DNA of 45,740 bases from Planctomycetota bacterium (GTDB lineage: Bacteria; Planctomycetota; MHYJ01; WSZJ01), in the NCBI GenBank assembly GCA_016190145.1, contig JACPRD010000055.1, positions 1 to 45,740 of the forward strand, given 5' to 3'. The notes beneath the pieces are model-generated. The model worked only from the letters and a program-made list of their open reading frames with translations, did not search any database and was not told the DNA's origin. Below are positions 25,929 through 34,140 of this stretch, piece after piece. How positions within the stretch are numbered: position 1 is the stretch's first letter; each line of letters begins with the position of its first letter. The position numbers were made by a program, and so were the translations under genes.

Positions 25929-27473
25929 TCACACGGGGGTCTCGTCGAAGGGTGGAACACCTGCCTTAGCACATGCCGCGCGAAGATCGTCCTCTGCCCC
26001 GCGAAGCGACCGGGTGTCGGTGAGCTGTCGCAGGATCGACGCCCCGTCGCGCCAGGTTTCTCGCGCTCGGTTGACCTGACCCCGAGCCAGCAGGAGCAGC
26101 GCGAAGGAGCACAGATGCCGGCCTTCAAACTGGCGATTGCGGACCTCGCGGTGGATCGAGAGCGCCTCCTGGTAGCTCGATTCGGCCTGCTCGATTCTGC
26201 CGGATGCCTGATACACGCCGGCCAGATTCCCGAGAACGCAGCCCTCGGAGCGCCGGTCGCGGGTTTCGCGGAGCACGGCGAGCGCCTGCAGGCAGAACGA
26301 CTCGGCCTGGCCGAAGTCCCCGGCATCGCGGCACATGCTGGCCAGGTTGGCGAGGACAATGCCTTCGAAGCGGGGATTCCCCAGCTCGCGGTGGACGGCC
26401 AGCGCCTGTTCGTGTTCGGCTCTGGCCAGTTCGGGTCTTCCTCTGATCTGATGAAGGGTGGCCAGGTTTCCGCGGGTGACCCCCTCGCTTCGCAGGTCCC
26501 CGACCTCTCGGTGGAGGGCCAGCGCCTGGTTGTAGGCCTGCTCTGCTTCGTCGAGTTGTTCGCTGTCGACCAGCAGAAGCGCCACGTTGCTCAGCACGAC
26601 CCCTTCCGAGCGCCGATTCGCCGATTCGCGGTGGAGGACCAGCGCCTGCTCGAAACAGCCCCGGGCCTCTTTGGCCCGGCCGGTTTCCCGGTAGAGTTTG
26701 CCCATGCCACCCAGCATCGAGCCTTCGGCGGGTCGATCCCCGATCTCGCGCTGAAGGACGAGCGCTTCCCGAAATTCGCGCTCGGCCAGATCGACCATTC
26801 CGAGGATCTGGTGAACGACCGCGAGGTTCGCCAGGTCCGCACCTTCAGTTTTCCGATTGCCGGTCTCCCGATGGACGGCGATGGCCCGAATGTAGGCCGC
26901 AGCGGCCTCGTCGTTCCGGCCGGCTCCCAGGAGGACGGCGGCAAGGCTGGAAAGGGCATAGCCCTCGAAGAAACGGCTGCGACTGTCGCGCAGGACGGAC
27001 AGCGCCTGCTCGATCAGCGCGAATGCATGGCCGATCCGGCCCCCGCGGTAGGCCGCCATGCCGGCCCTGCGCAGCGCCTCGCCCCGGGAAGCGCCCGCCT
27101 CCAGTTCTGCGTGCCGCTGCCACAGCCGCATCGCCGATTCGAACCGGAAGGCGAGGTCGGCATGCTCCGCGGCCCGGCGCAAGTACCGCCGTCGGGACGC
27201 AACCCACTCCGCGCGGTCGGCCCCGTCGGGACTCAACGCCCGATGCGCGTGCTCCGCCAGCTCTTCCGCGTAGGCATCGGAAGCGAGCACTTGGAATCCG
27301 ACGCCCGTCCCCGCATCCAAAGGAGCGGGTTCCGGCGCGCGCCCGCCGGCCAGCAGTTCAATCAGCACGAACGCCAGCCCATGGAGGCGCGCCCGGTCCC
27401 CGGGCAAATAAAGCTGGTAGGCGGCATCCCGGAGAAGAGCGTGACGGAAGAGGTAGGCGGTCTCGGCGTTCAC
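25929..27473 (-). CDS. TPR protein of the STAND-tail family (about 8 repeats)
   Basis: The protein is 514 residues from GTG 27473. The N-cap is AETAYLFRHALLRDAAYQLY, then LPGDRARLHGLAFVLIELLA. The linker has RRRYLRRAAEHADLAFRFES. About eight 40-residue TPRs run from DSRSRFFEGYALSSLAAVLL to VRNRQFEGRHLCSFALLLLA. The C-cap ends DDLRAACAKAGVPPFDETPV, the form closest to the family consensus. It is the first gene of the array in the direction of transcription, divergent from the PDZ-toroid gene with 130 bases between starts. Any promoter for the array should lie there, but no clear sigma-70 boxes stand out. Confidence 0.85.
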   Translation of the reverse strand: MNAETAYLFRHALLRDAAYQLYLPGDRARLHGLAFVLIELLAGGRAPEPAPLDAGTGVGFQVLASDAYAEELAEHAHRALSPDGADRAEWVASRRRYLRRAAEHADLAFRFESAMRLWQRHAELEAGASRGEALRRAGMAAYRGGRIGHAFALIEQALSVLRDSRSRFFEGYALSSLAAVLLGAGRNDEAAAAYIRAIAVHRETGNRKTEGADLANLAVVHQILGMVDLAEREFREALVLQREIGDRPAEGSMLGGMGKLYRETGRAKEARGCFEQALVLHRESANRRSEGVVLSNVALLLVDSEQLDEAEQAYNQALALHREVGDLRSEGVTRGNLATLHQIRGRPELARAEHEQALAVHRELGNPRFEGIVLANLASMCRDAGDFGQAESFCLQALAVLRETRDRRSEGCVLGNLAGVYQASGRIEQAESSYQEALSIHREVRNRQFEGRHLCSFALLLLARGQVNRARETWRDGASILRQLTDTRSLRGAEDDLRAACAKAGVPPFDETPV

Positions 27474-27603
27474 AGCGGAATGATACTCCCTCGGAAACCT
27501 CGGGCGCCGCGAACACGATCTTCGCTCGCTCAGGGCAGAGGAAGCAGGGCGGTTTCGATGTTCCCATTCGTTTTCTTTCGACGACGTGCGCTACACTCGC
27601 GGC

Positions 27604-29025
27604 ATGCTGCTTCGAGTCGGCATCGGCCTGGCGTTGATGGCCGGACTCTGCCCGGGCGGGACCGAGGTCTGGAACCTCGGCGAGCTCGGGGCGGAGGGTA
27701 AGGCGGTGAAGGCGCCGCCGAAGGAGTGGCGGCTGCCGCAGGGCGCTTCCGCAATCGAAGTCGTGACGGTCCATGCGGCGGGGCTCGCGAAGGACGCGGG
27801 GCTCGCCGCGGGGGACGTGATCGTAGGCCTGGGCGGCGCGCCGATGCTGAAGAAGACGGAGCCGGTGTACCAGCTCGTGGACTACCTGGAGACGACGGCG
27901 GCGTCGAACAAACCTGAAGCGTCGCTGGCGGTCCGGCGCGCGGGGAAGCCGGAGACGATTCTCGTCGCGCTGCCGGCCGCGCCGGCGCATGCGGCCTCGT
28001 GCCCGGTTTCGTGCGCGCGCTGCGACGCGCTGGTCGAAGAGAGCATGGCGGCGCTGGCGGCGCTTCAGCGCGCCGACGGCGGCTTCGCGTTCAAGCTCTC
28101 GGGCATCACGGGCGAGACGGTGGTGACGTGCCTGGCGGGGCTGGCGTTTCTCGCGAATGGAAGCACGCCGGACTCGGGGGTGTGGGCAGGAAACATCCGG
28201 AAGGCGACGGCATTCGTCATGAAGCACGCGGGCAAGCTCGACGCGTGGATGCCGGACGGGAAGGTCGACGGCAAGAACTACAACGCGACGAACTGGGCGC
28301 TCGCATGGGGAAGCCTCTACCTCGCCGAGATCCAGCGGCTCGCGCCGGCGCAGGAGCAGCTCGACCGGATGACGGAGTGGATGCAGGCGATCGAGAAGAA
28401 CCAGGAGCTCTCGGGCGGCTGGGGACATGGGCCCGGCGGGGTGAACGGGACCGGGTACCTCGAGCTGCAGGCGTCGGGCAACGTCCAGCTCGCCGCGCTG
28501 GGCGCACTCCGGCGCTCCGGGCTCAAGCCGTCGAAGGCCGTGATCGACCGCGGCCTCCTGTACCTGAACGCGTGCGTCACCGCCGAGGGCGGCGTCCGCT
28601 ACGGCTCGGACGAGAAGTACTGGCTGGGCGAGCCCGGACGCAACGCGGGCGCGCTGTGGGCGCTGGCGCTTCTCGAGCAGCAGAAGCACCCGATGCAGCC
28701 GAAGCTCGCCGCGTGGTTCCGGAAGAACCTCGCCGAGGTCCCGGAGGGGCACGCTTCCCCTGTCTTTCACCTGACGAACGCCGCGTTCGCATCCCATCAC
28801 CTGGGAGACGCGGCGTGGAAGGAATACGCGTCCCGATTCCGCCTCGAGTTCCTCGCGTCACGCCGCCCGGACGGGACGTACGCCGCCCGGCCGACGCGCG
28901 AGTCGGTCGCGCAGAAGGAGGAAGGCACCGACGACTTTGTCGGGCCGGCGTGGGCGACGGCGGCCCACCTGGTGATCGTGCAGCTTCGAAGAGGGAACCT
29001 GAAGGTCCTGGCGGGTGCGAAGTAG
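27604..29025 (+). CDS. Secreted PDZ protein with alpha/alpha-toroid domain
   Basis: The protein is about 473 residues from ATG 27604, with a short signal peptide (LLRVGIGLALMAGLCPGG). Residues 45-125 form a PDZ-like domain (GLAKDAGLAAGDVIVGLGG, then SLAVRRAGKPETILVAL). From about 135 a cysteine-rich turn (CPVSCARCDALVEE) leads into helical repeats like those of squalene-cyclase or prenyltransferase toroids: SMAALAALQRADGGFAFKL, NATNWALAWGSLYLAEIQRL, GNVQLAALGALRRSGLKPS and RNAGALWALALLEQQ. Planctomycetes encode many secreted proteins of this layout (possibly the DUF6288 group). No DxDD or similar cyclase acid motif is apparent. The role is unknown. Confidence 0.75.
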   Translation: MLLRVGIGLALMAGLCPGGTEVWNLGELGAEGKAVKAPPKEWRLPQGASAIEVVTVHAAGLAKDAGLAAGDVIVGLGGAPMLKKTEPVYQLVDYLETTAASNKPEASLAVRRAGKPETILVALPAAPAHAASCPVSCARCDALVEESMAALAALQRADGGFAFKLSGITGETVVTCLAGLAFLANGSTPDSGVWAGNIRKATAFVMKHAGKLDAWMPDGKVDGKNYNATNWALAWGSLYLAEIQRLAPAQEQLDRMTEWMQAIEKNQELSGGWGHGPGGVNGTGYLELQASGNVQLAALGALRRSGLKPSKAVIDRGLLYLNACVTAEGGVRYGSDEKYWLGEPGRNAGALWALALLEQQKHPMQPKLAAWFRKNLAEVPEGHASPVFHLTNAAFASHHLGDAAWKEYASRFRLEFLASRRPDGTYAARPTRESVAQKEEGTDDFVGPAWATAAHLVIVQLRRGNLKVLAGAK

Positions 29026-29027
29026 AC

Positions 29028-31019
29028 TCACTTTGACTTCGTCGTCGGCGTCGGCCGGTCCACCCACAGCGGCCGCTCGCGCTCAGGACGCCCCGGGTCG
29101 GGCGTCCGGTCGGTCGGACCGGCGAGGCGCAGGTGCGCGACGTACCCCTCGCCGTCGTCGAACACGAACGTCTCCCGCCACCACGGGAACGTGAAATCGT
29201 ATCCCTGGTACACCCGCCGGCCCGGCCCCTCCGTGGAGCGGAAGACGTGCGGGGCCCGGCGCGGGATCTTCTTCTCCAGGCGGCGCAGCTCCTCCGACAG
29301 GTCCGCCTCCTCCTCGCCGTTCTCCAGCTTGATCACGTCCTCGCGCGTGAGCGCCAGCGTCGCTTCCTTCTTGTCGCGCCGCCGCTCGATCAGCGCGGAC
29401 AGCGCGGCGAAGAACTGATCGTTCTTGATCCGCTTCGAGACGCACGCCTCCTCCGTCATCACCTCGATCCGGACGCCTCCCTCTTCCTGGAAAAGCGACA
29501 GCACCTTCCCCGACGCCGCGGTCCGCACGCCGGTCGCCGCGCGCTGGAGCAGCCAGTCCTGGGGGCGCAGAAGCGGCTCCCGCCGCCGGAGCCCGACGGG
29601 GCCGGCCGGAAGCGGCGCATCGACCCCGGCGAAGTCTTCGATCTGCCTCTCCGGGCCGAGCCGGAAGCGGAAGAGCGCGGCGGCGGTGAGGTCGTGACGC
29701 CGGAGCGCGAGGAGCCAGCGCGTCGGCCGTCGGGACGGCGCCCTGGCGGGGCGGGGGGGATGATCGGAGAGGAAGCCGGGGCGGTCCCATCGGGGCGTGT
29801 CGCCGTTCCAATAGTCGGGGTTCGAGAAGGCGTCGAGGTCCGAGCGCGTCATCATCCGGACCAGGTTCTCGTCGGCGTCCACGGCCTGGAATGTCTGCGG
29901 GACCTCCCACGCGTTCGCGGCCGCGTCCCGTCCCCATCCGAACAGGAAGACGTAATCCTCCTCGCCGACCCGCCACGTGCCGGGGCACTCCATGTAGAAC
30001 TCTCCCGACTGCGGAATCTTCTGCCGGTTCGAGGGCGGCCTCGCCGGGGCCTCGCGCGCCGCGGGCAGCGCGTGGATCTCCCACTGGACGTGCACCACGT
30101 CCCCGGCGCGCCACCACGACTCCGCTTCGACCGTCACCTCCACCGGCGGCGTTCCGGGCGCGAGAACCTCCGCGGCCAGGCGGATCGCCTCCACGGCCGG
30201 CACAAAGCGGTGCTCGATGCGGTAGCACGGAAGCGTGGTTGACGGCCAGCTCATGAGGTGCAGGCCGAACTTCCCTTCCCCCGCGGACATGAGCTGGGGC
30301 GCGGAGCGCCCGAAGCGAAGCAGGGAGGCCGTGACCGGGTCGCTCGACGCCCCGGAAATCCACGTCGCGGTCCTGGGGAACGGCAGGCCCTTCTCCCAGG
30401 TCTGCCGCAGTTCCGCCCCGTCGTCCGTCCTGCGCGCGACGACGAGCCGTCCGCCCGCGTCCACGGTCAACTCGCCCGCGAGCGGCCGCGTCTCCGCTTC
30501 CGTCTTCTTCGCAGCGGACTCCGAGAGCCGGAGGAGCGTGTCCGCACCGGGAAGGGGCGACGCATGCCAGACCAGGTCGAGCGTCGGGTATCCCCGGAAC
30601 TCGACGAGTCCCGGCCGCTCGACCCGGGCAGCGAAGGGCTTGTCCGCGGCGACCTTGAACCGCCCGGCGTCCTTGTCCCACGTCGTCCAGGCCGGGGTGA
30701 CCTGCGTGACGTTCCACGACTCCCGATCGACGACCAGAACCAGCGACCAGCCGGACGTCGCGACGACGAGGATCGACGCCTGCGCGGGAGTGGCGTCGGC
30801 GACCATGAAGAAAAGCAGCGCCTCCGCGGGCGTGGCGCCGCCGCGGCGCTCCGCGACGATCCACCAGTTTCCTTTTTCCACCTGGGGCACGAACGCGCGC
30901 GCCTCCTCCTCCGTCGCGGGCCGGTCCTCGGCCCGGGCGAGAGGGGCGGACAGGAGGAACGCCAGGCAGAAAGCCGGGAGGAAGCGGATTTGTGCGGCGA
31001 ATCGACGTGGAAGGCTCAC
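29028..31019 (-). CDS. Large secreted protein of unknown function
   Basis: The protein is 663 residues from GTG 31019, with a clear signal peptide (FLPAFCLAFLLSAPLARA). It is rich in tryptophan and beta-prone segments (SGWSLVLVVDRESWNVTQVT, PTLDLVWHASPLP). The C-terminal third is more charged and helical (LTREDVIKLENGEEEADLSE). No domain was recognised. It converges on the PDZ-toroid gene with two bases between stops, and the methyltransferase gene ends 64 bases upstream of its start. It has no membrane segment after the signal, so it should be periplasmic or exported. Confidence 0.72.
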   Translation of the reverse strand: MSLPRRFAAQIRFLPAFCLAFLLSAPLARAEDRPATEEEARAFVPQVEKGNWWIVAERRGGATPAEALLFFMVADATPAQASILVVATSGWSLVLVVDRESWNVTQVTPAWTTWDKDAGRFKVAADKPFAARVERPGLVEFRGYPTLDLVWHASPLPGADTLLRLSESAAKKTEAETRPLAGELTVDAGGRLVVARRTDDGAELRQTWEKGLPFPRTATWISGASSDPVTASLLRFGRSAPQLMSAGEGKFGLHLMSWPSTTLPCYRIEHRFVPAVEAIRLAAEVLAPGTPPVEVTVEAESWWRAGDVVHVQWEIHALPAAREAPARPPSNRQKIPQSGEFYMECPGTWRVGEEDYVFLFGWGRDAAANAWEVPQTFQAVDADENLVRMMTRSDLDAFSNPDYWNGDTPRWDRPGFLSDHPPRPARAPSRRPTRWLLALRRHDLTAAALFRFRLGPERQIEDFAGVDAPLPAGPVGLRRREPLLRPQDWLLQRAATGVRTAASGKVLSLFQEEGGVRIEVMTEEACVSKRIKNDQFFAALSALIERRRDKKEATLALTREDVIKLENGEEEADLSEELRRLEKKIPRRAPHVFRSTEGPGRRVYQGYDFTFPWWRETFVFDDGEGYVAHLRLAGPTDRTPDPGRPERERPLWVDRPTPTTKSK

Positions 31020-31083
31020 GCGAGGCGAGTATAGAGCGGCATCGGAGGCGGACTCAAGGCCGAGGAGCCCACGGCGCCGGACT

Positions 31084-31854
31084 TCATTTCCGGAACAGGT
31101 AGATCCCGTCCCCGAACGTGTCGCGTCCCCAGCGGAGGAAATTGTCGCGGGACTGGCGCGTGCGTTTCAGGAGCTCCGGAACGTCGGGGTCCTCCGGGTG
31201 CTCCTGCGCGTATCTCTCGGCGGCATTCCACTGGAGTCCTTCGTAGCGGTCCCAATCCACCTCGGCGGTTGCCGTGGCGAAAAGAGGAGTCAGCCCTTCC
31301 GCAATTCCCGCCGCGACGTTGCCCGCGTGCGATTCGAAGTCCGTCGCCGACATCGACTCGGCCGCCAGGTGAGCGGGGTCGGGCGGCCGCCGCCAGAACG
31401 GCTCCGCGACGAGGACGAGACCGCCCGCGCGGACGCGCCGGGCGAGGGCGCGGAGCGTGCCGCGGTGACCCTTGAAGATCCAGCTGGCGCCGAAGCAGGA
31501 AGCGAGGTCGAGCGAATCGGGGGAGACGGGGAATGCCGCGCCGTCGGCCTCCACGAACGTCAACGCGGCCCCGGGAACGCGGCGGCGGGCGCGGTCGCGC
31601 GCGTCGCGGATGCAGAACGGCGAGATGTCGACGCCGGTTCCCGCGATGCCGTACTTTTCCGCGAGGCGCACGAGAAACTCCGCCTTGCCGCAGCCGATGT
31701 CGAGGACCGCTGCGCCCCGGGGAAGATCGAGAAGGGCGACGATCCCGTCGAGCGCCGCGGACGACACCGGGTTCATGATGTCGAGATCGCGATGCGTGAT
31801 GTCGTAGTACTTCCAGGTATCCATCTTCGGGATCTCCCGGCTTTCGGCGGCCAT
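31084..31854 (-). CDS. Class I SAM-dependent methyltransferase
   Basis: The protein is 256 residues from ATG 31854; ATG 31824 (MDTWKYYDITHRDL) is an alternative start. Motif I is visible at residues 50-58 (VLDIGCGKAEF), with the acidic end of strand 2 at GTGVDISPFCIRDA. Motif post-I and the FVEADGAAFP acidic loop fit a Rossmann-fold methyltransferase. The early part (YDITHRDLDIMNPVS) and the end (RQSRDNFLRWGRDTFGDGIY) resemble a small-molecule or general methyltransferase group often annotated only as class I. The substrate is unknown. It is followed by the large secreted protein gene on the same strand. Confidence 0.85.
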   Translation of the reverse strand: MAAESREIPKMDTWKYYDITHRDLDIMNPVSSAALDGIVALLDLPRGAAVLDIGCGKAEFLVRLAEKYGIAGTGVDISPFCIRDARDRARRRVPGAALTFVEADGAAFPVSPDSLDLASCFGASWIFKGHRGTLRALARRVRAGGLVLVAEPFWRRPPDPAHLAAESMSATDFESHAGNVAAGIAEGLTPLFATATAEVDWDRYEGLQWNAAERYAQEHPEDPDVPELLKRTRQSRDNFLRWGRDTFGDGIYLFRK

Positions 31855-31889
31855 GCCCCGATCCTATCGAATCCTCCCCCCAGGCACGA

Positions 31890-32798
31890 TCAGGGCGCTG
31901 ACAGCATCCATATCATGTGGTCCTCAGTCCAGTCGCTGGACGTTGAGTCCCTGCTGAGGATGTAGAAACGCGTTATGGACATGAGAAGTTTCTTCTCAAG
32001 GGGAACGACACAGAAGTAGTACTGAGGCTCGAGATAAATCGTCATGTCCGACTCCTCCAGGCTGCCAACATCAAGTCCCGTGCTGAGGATCCGACCCTCC
32101 TGAATCGAGACCTTGCCGATGTCGGCAAGTCGGGTGAACTCCGGCACTTCCTGGAGTCTGGCAGGGTAGCAGCCATGAACTTCATGGTATCTGCGCAGAG
32201 CTTCGAGGGCAGGTTCGACCCTGGCGCAGATGGATTCGCAGTGCCACGTTCGAATCTGCCTTCCTGAAATCCAGGACAATATGAACAACCCAAGGAAAAC
32301 GAGAATCAGTGCCTTGTCGAATTTCGCCGTCATCGCCCCTGTGCGTAATTGACCCGTCGCAAGGTTGCGAACGATCCGAAGCGAATAGAGGGCGACGAAA
32401 CTCAAGCCGATGAGAGCCGGGATGGCGATGAACCAAGCCGCGCGCAGGTAGGCGCCGTAGCCGTAAGCGCAGAGGACCAGGGGAAGCGCCGCGCAGGAGA
32501 TCCCGGCCAGGATCGAGGTGAAGGAAAACCGAGCGAGGAGTGGCGATCCGGGCAGATCGGCGGGGAGTAAACGCTCCACGAACAGCCACTCTAGACCTGC
32601 GGACGGACGCGAATCAAGCGCGGCGTGGGCGATTTGCGACGCGCGCGGACACGGGGCGGGAGAATCGGGGGGATTCCAGGCGAGGAACTCGGAGAAGGGG
32701 TCGTCGTGGGTGGCCTGGGGCGGCGACGGGGAAGCGGGGGAAGGCAGCCGCGACGGACGTCGAGGGGGGGATGAGAAGCGGCACAAAGATCGGCACAA
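31890..32798 (-). CDS. Membrane protein with N-terminal transposase-tail fusion
   Basis: The frame is 302 residues from TTG 32798. The core has two or three membrane spans (SFTSILAGISCAALPLVLCA, RAAWFIAIPALIGLSFVALY, ALILVFLGLFILSWISG). A soluble C-terminal domain follows (EALRRYHEVHGCYPARLQEV), which resembles the pilin-like end of secretion pseudopilins and related planctomycete proteins. The first 60 or so residues (DDPFSEFLAWNPPDSP) match the tail of the IS91-type remnant at 34980-35460 and are probably not native. The true start is unclear and may be near 32600 or inside the first membrane span. The gene is divergent from the Fic gene. Confidence 0.6.
   Translation of the reverse strand: MCRSLCRFSSPPRRPSRLPSPASPSPPQATHDDPFSEFLAWNPPDSPAPCPRASQIAHAALDSRPSAGLEWLFVERLLPADLPGSPLLARFSFTSILAGISCAALPLVLCAYGYGAYLRAAWFIAIPALIGLSFVALYSLRIVRNLATGQLRTGAMTAKFDKALILVFLGLFILSWISGRQIRTWHCESICARVEPALEALRRYHEVHGCYPARLQEVPEFTRLADIGKVSIQEGRILSTGLDVGSLEESDMTIYLEPQYYFCVVPLEKKLLMSITRFYILSRDSTSSDWTEDHMIWMLSAP
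32596..32760 (-). mobile_element. IS91-type transposase tail remnant (copy 2)
   Basis: The plus strand CCAGGCGAGGAACTCGGAGA, then AGGGGTCGTCG, matches CCAGGCGGGGAACTCAGGGA at about 35147. On the minus strand it encodes PFSEFLAWNPP, corresponding to FPEFPAWDLPEPP in the larger remnant. The frame stays open into the membrane-protein gene, so the tail now forms an in-frame extension. The zinc-ribbon part is not preserved. Confidence 0.45.
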
Positions 32799-32890
32799 AT
32801 ACTGGCATAGAAATGTGATAATGACATCATAAGTCGTTGTTCATATGTAATATAAATGTGCTAGTATATCGGCACAATGACCGGCACAAG
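32779..32890 (+). promoter_or_regulatory. AT-rich Fic promoter flanked by paired CGGCACAA repeats
   Basis: CGGCACAA occurs at 32779, 32791, 32870 and 32882. The two pairs have the same 12-base period and the 21-base units match at 18 positions. They flank an AT-rich island (32800-32869) with possible promoter elements (TTGTTC near 32837, TAGTAT near 32862). The Fic start codon lies inside the second pair, so protein binding there could block both transcription and translation. The arrangement fits an autoregulatory operator, or a duplication of the gene's 5' end. No Shine-Dalgarno sequence is visible before the start. Confidence 0.45.
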
Positions 32891-34082
32891 AAAGGGTACT
32901 TCGCCCCCCGCCGAAGGCATCGGCCTGATGGAACCGATGCGACCGCCGGAGGGGCACATCGAGCTGTCGAACCTCGCCCTCGACCTCGTTGCGGAATCGA
33001 ATCGTCTGGCCGGGATGCTCCATCCCATCGTCCAGGCGTCCGTCGGGAACCTCATCCGCTCGATGAACTGCTACTACTCCAACCTCATCGAGGGTCACGA
33101 CACCCACCCCCGCGACATCGACAGAGCGCTCGCGCGCGACTACTCCACCGAGCCGCGAAAACGGGAACTCCAGGACGAAGCGGTGGCGCACATCGAGGTC
33201 CAGCGCATGATCGACCGGGGCGATGATCCCCCGGTTGAGCCGGCGAGCCGCGATTATATCCTGTGGCTGCACAAGTCGTTTTGCGAACGCCTGCCTGCGG
33301 AGATGCTCTCCGCCGAGAACGTGGACACGAAGCAACGGATCCGCGTCGTGCCCGGGAAGCTGCGCGACGGGATAGTGACGGTGGGGCGCCACCTGCCGCC
33401 GCGGCCGGAAAACCTGGATCGATTCCTGGCGCGGTTCGAGGAGGTCTTCGCGTCGCCGAGCCCCTCGCGAACGGACCGGATCGCCGCAGTCGGCGCCGCG
33501 CATCATCGCCTTCTGTGGATTCACCCGTTCACCGACGGCAACGGGCGCGTCGCGCGCTTGATGTCCCACGCAATGATGCGGCGCCTCGGCGCCGGCGGAC
33601 CGCTCTGGTCCGTCGCCCGCGGGCTCGGGCGAAAGGTCGACGAGTACAAGGCGCTCCTCCAGAACGCCGACGAGCGCCGCGCCAATGACTACGACGGCCG
33701 CGGCACGCTCTTGGAGCGAGCCCTCGTCGACTTCTGCCGCTTCTTCCTCGACGTCTCGATCGATCAGGTCCGCTTCATGACCTCGCTCCTCGCCCCCGCG
33801 GAGTTCCTGAACCGGGCACGGATTCACGTCGAAGAGGAGATCGGCGCCGGGCGGTTGCCGGCCGGGAGCTTCGCCCTCCTGCGCGAAGCATGGCTCTCAG
33901 GCGAATTCGATCGCGGCCGGGCGCCCGAGCTGACCGGCTGGCGCGAGCGGCGCGCGCGGGAGACGGTCTCCGCGCTCGTGAAGGCGGGGCTCCTAGTCTC
34001 CGACGGCCCGCGGAAGGCGGTGCGCCTCGGCTTTCCAATTGACGTCGTCGGGCGCTGGTTCCCGCAGTTGTACCCGGGGTAA
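32877..34082 (+). CDS. Fic-domain protein (class II, self-inhibited AMPylase)
   Basis: The protein is 401 residues. The catalytic motif HPFTDGNGRVAR begins at H216 and fits HPFx(D/E)GNGR, so AMP transfer to a hydroxyl of a target protein is expected. The inhibitory helix motif (S/T)xxxE(G/N) is present at the N-terminal side as SNLIEG (S68, E72, G73), which places it in class II. The C-terminal region (WRERRARETVSALVKAGLLV) looks like a winged helix, as in many Fic proteins that bind their own promoter. No separate antitoxin is needed in this class. The gene is intact, unlike the nearby toxin genes. ATG 32877 was chosen; ATG 32928 (MEPMRPPEGHIELS) is a plausible later start. Confidence 0.88.
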   Translation: MTGTRKGTSPPAEGIGLMEPMRPPEGHIELSNLALDLVAESNRLAGMLHPIVQASVGNLIRSMNCYYSNLIEGHDTHPRDIDRALARDYSTEPRKRELQDEAVAHIEVQRMIDRGDDPPVEPASRDYILWLHKSFCERLPAEMLSAENVDTKQRIRVVPGKLRDGIVTVGRHLPPRPENLDRFLARFEEVFASPSPSRTDRIAAVGAAHHRLLWIHPFTDGNGRVARLMSHAMMRRLGAGGPLWSVARGLGRKVDEYKALLQNADERRANDYDGRGTLLERALVDFCRFFLDVSIDQVRFMTSLLAPAEFLNRARIHVEEEIGAGRLPAGSFALLREAWLSGEFDRGRAPELTGWRERRARETVSALVKAGLLVSDGPRKAVRLGFPIDVVGRWFPQLYPG

Positions 34083-34140
34083 CTCACAGGGAATCCGAGA
34101 CCATGCCCCGCGCCGGCGGGCGGGGCGGCCGGCAGATCCC

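Noticed and set aside
20293..27473. CRISPR array or tandem DNA repeats
   Set aside because: The 120-bp periodicity is the coding of 40-residue TPRs. There are no short direct repeats with unique spacers.
25887..27701. 604-codon plus-strand frame opposite a TPR gene
   Set aside because: It shows a repeating pattern only because it mirrors the 120-bp TPR repeats on the other strand.
32838..32870. Phage attachment site at the AT-rich island
   Set aside because: There is no integrase, tRNA or second attachment copy. The repeats fit an operator for the adjacent Fic gene better.
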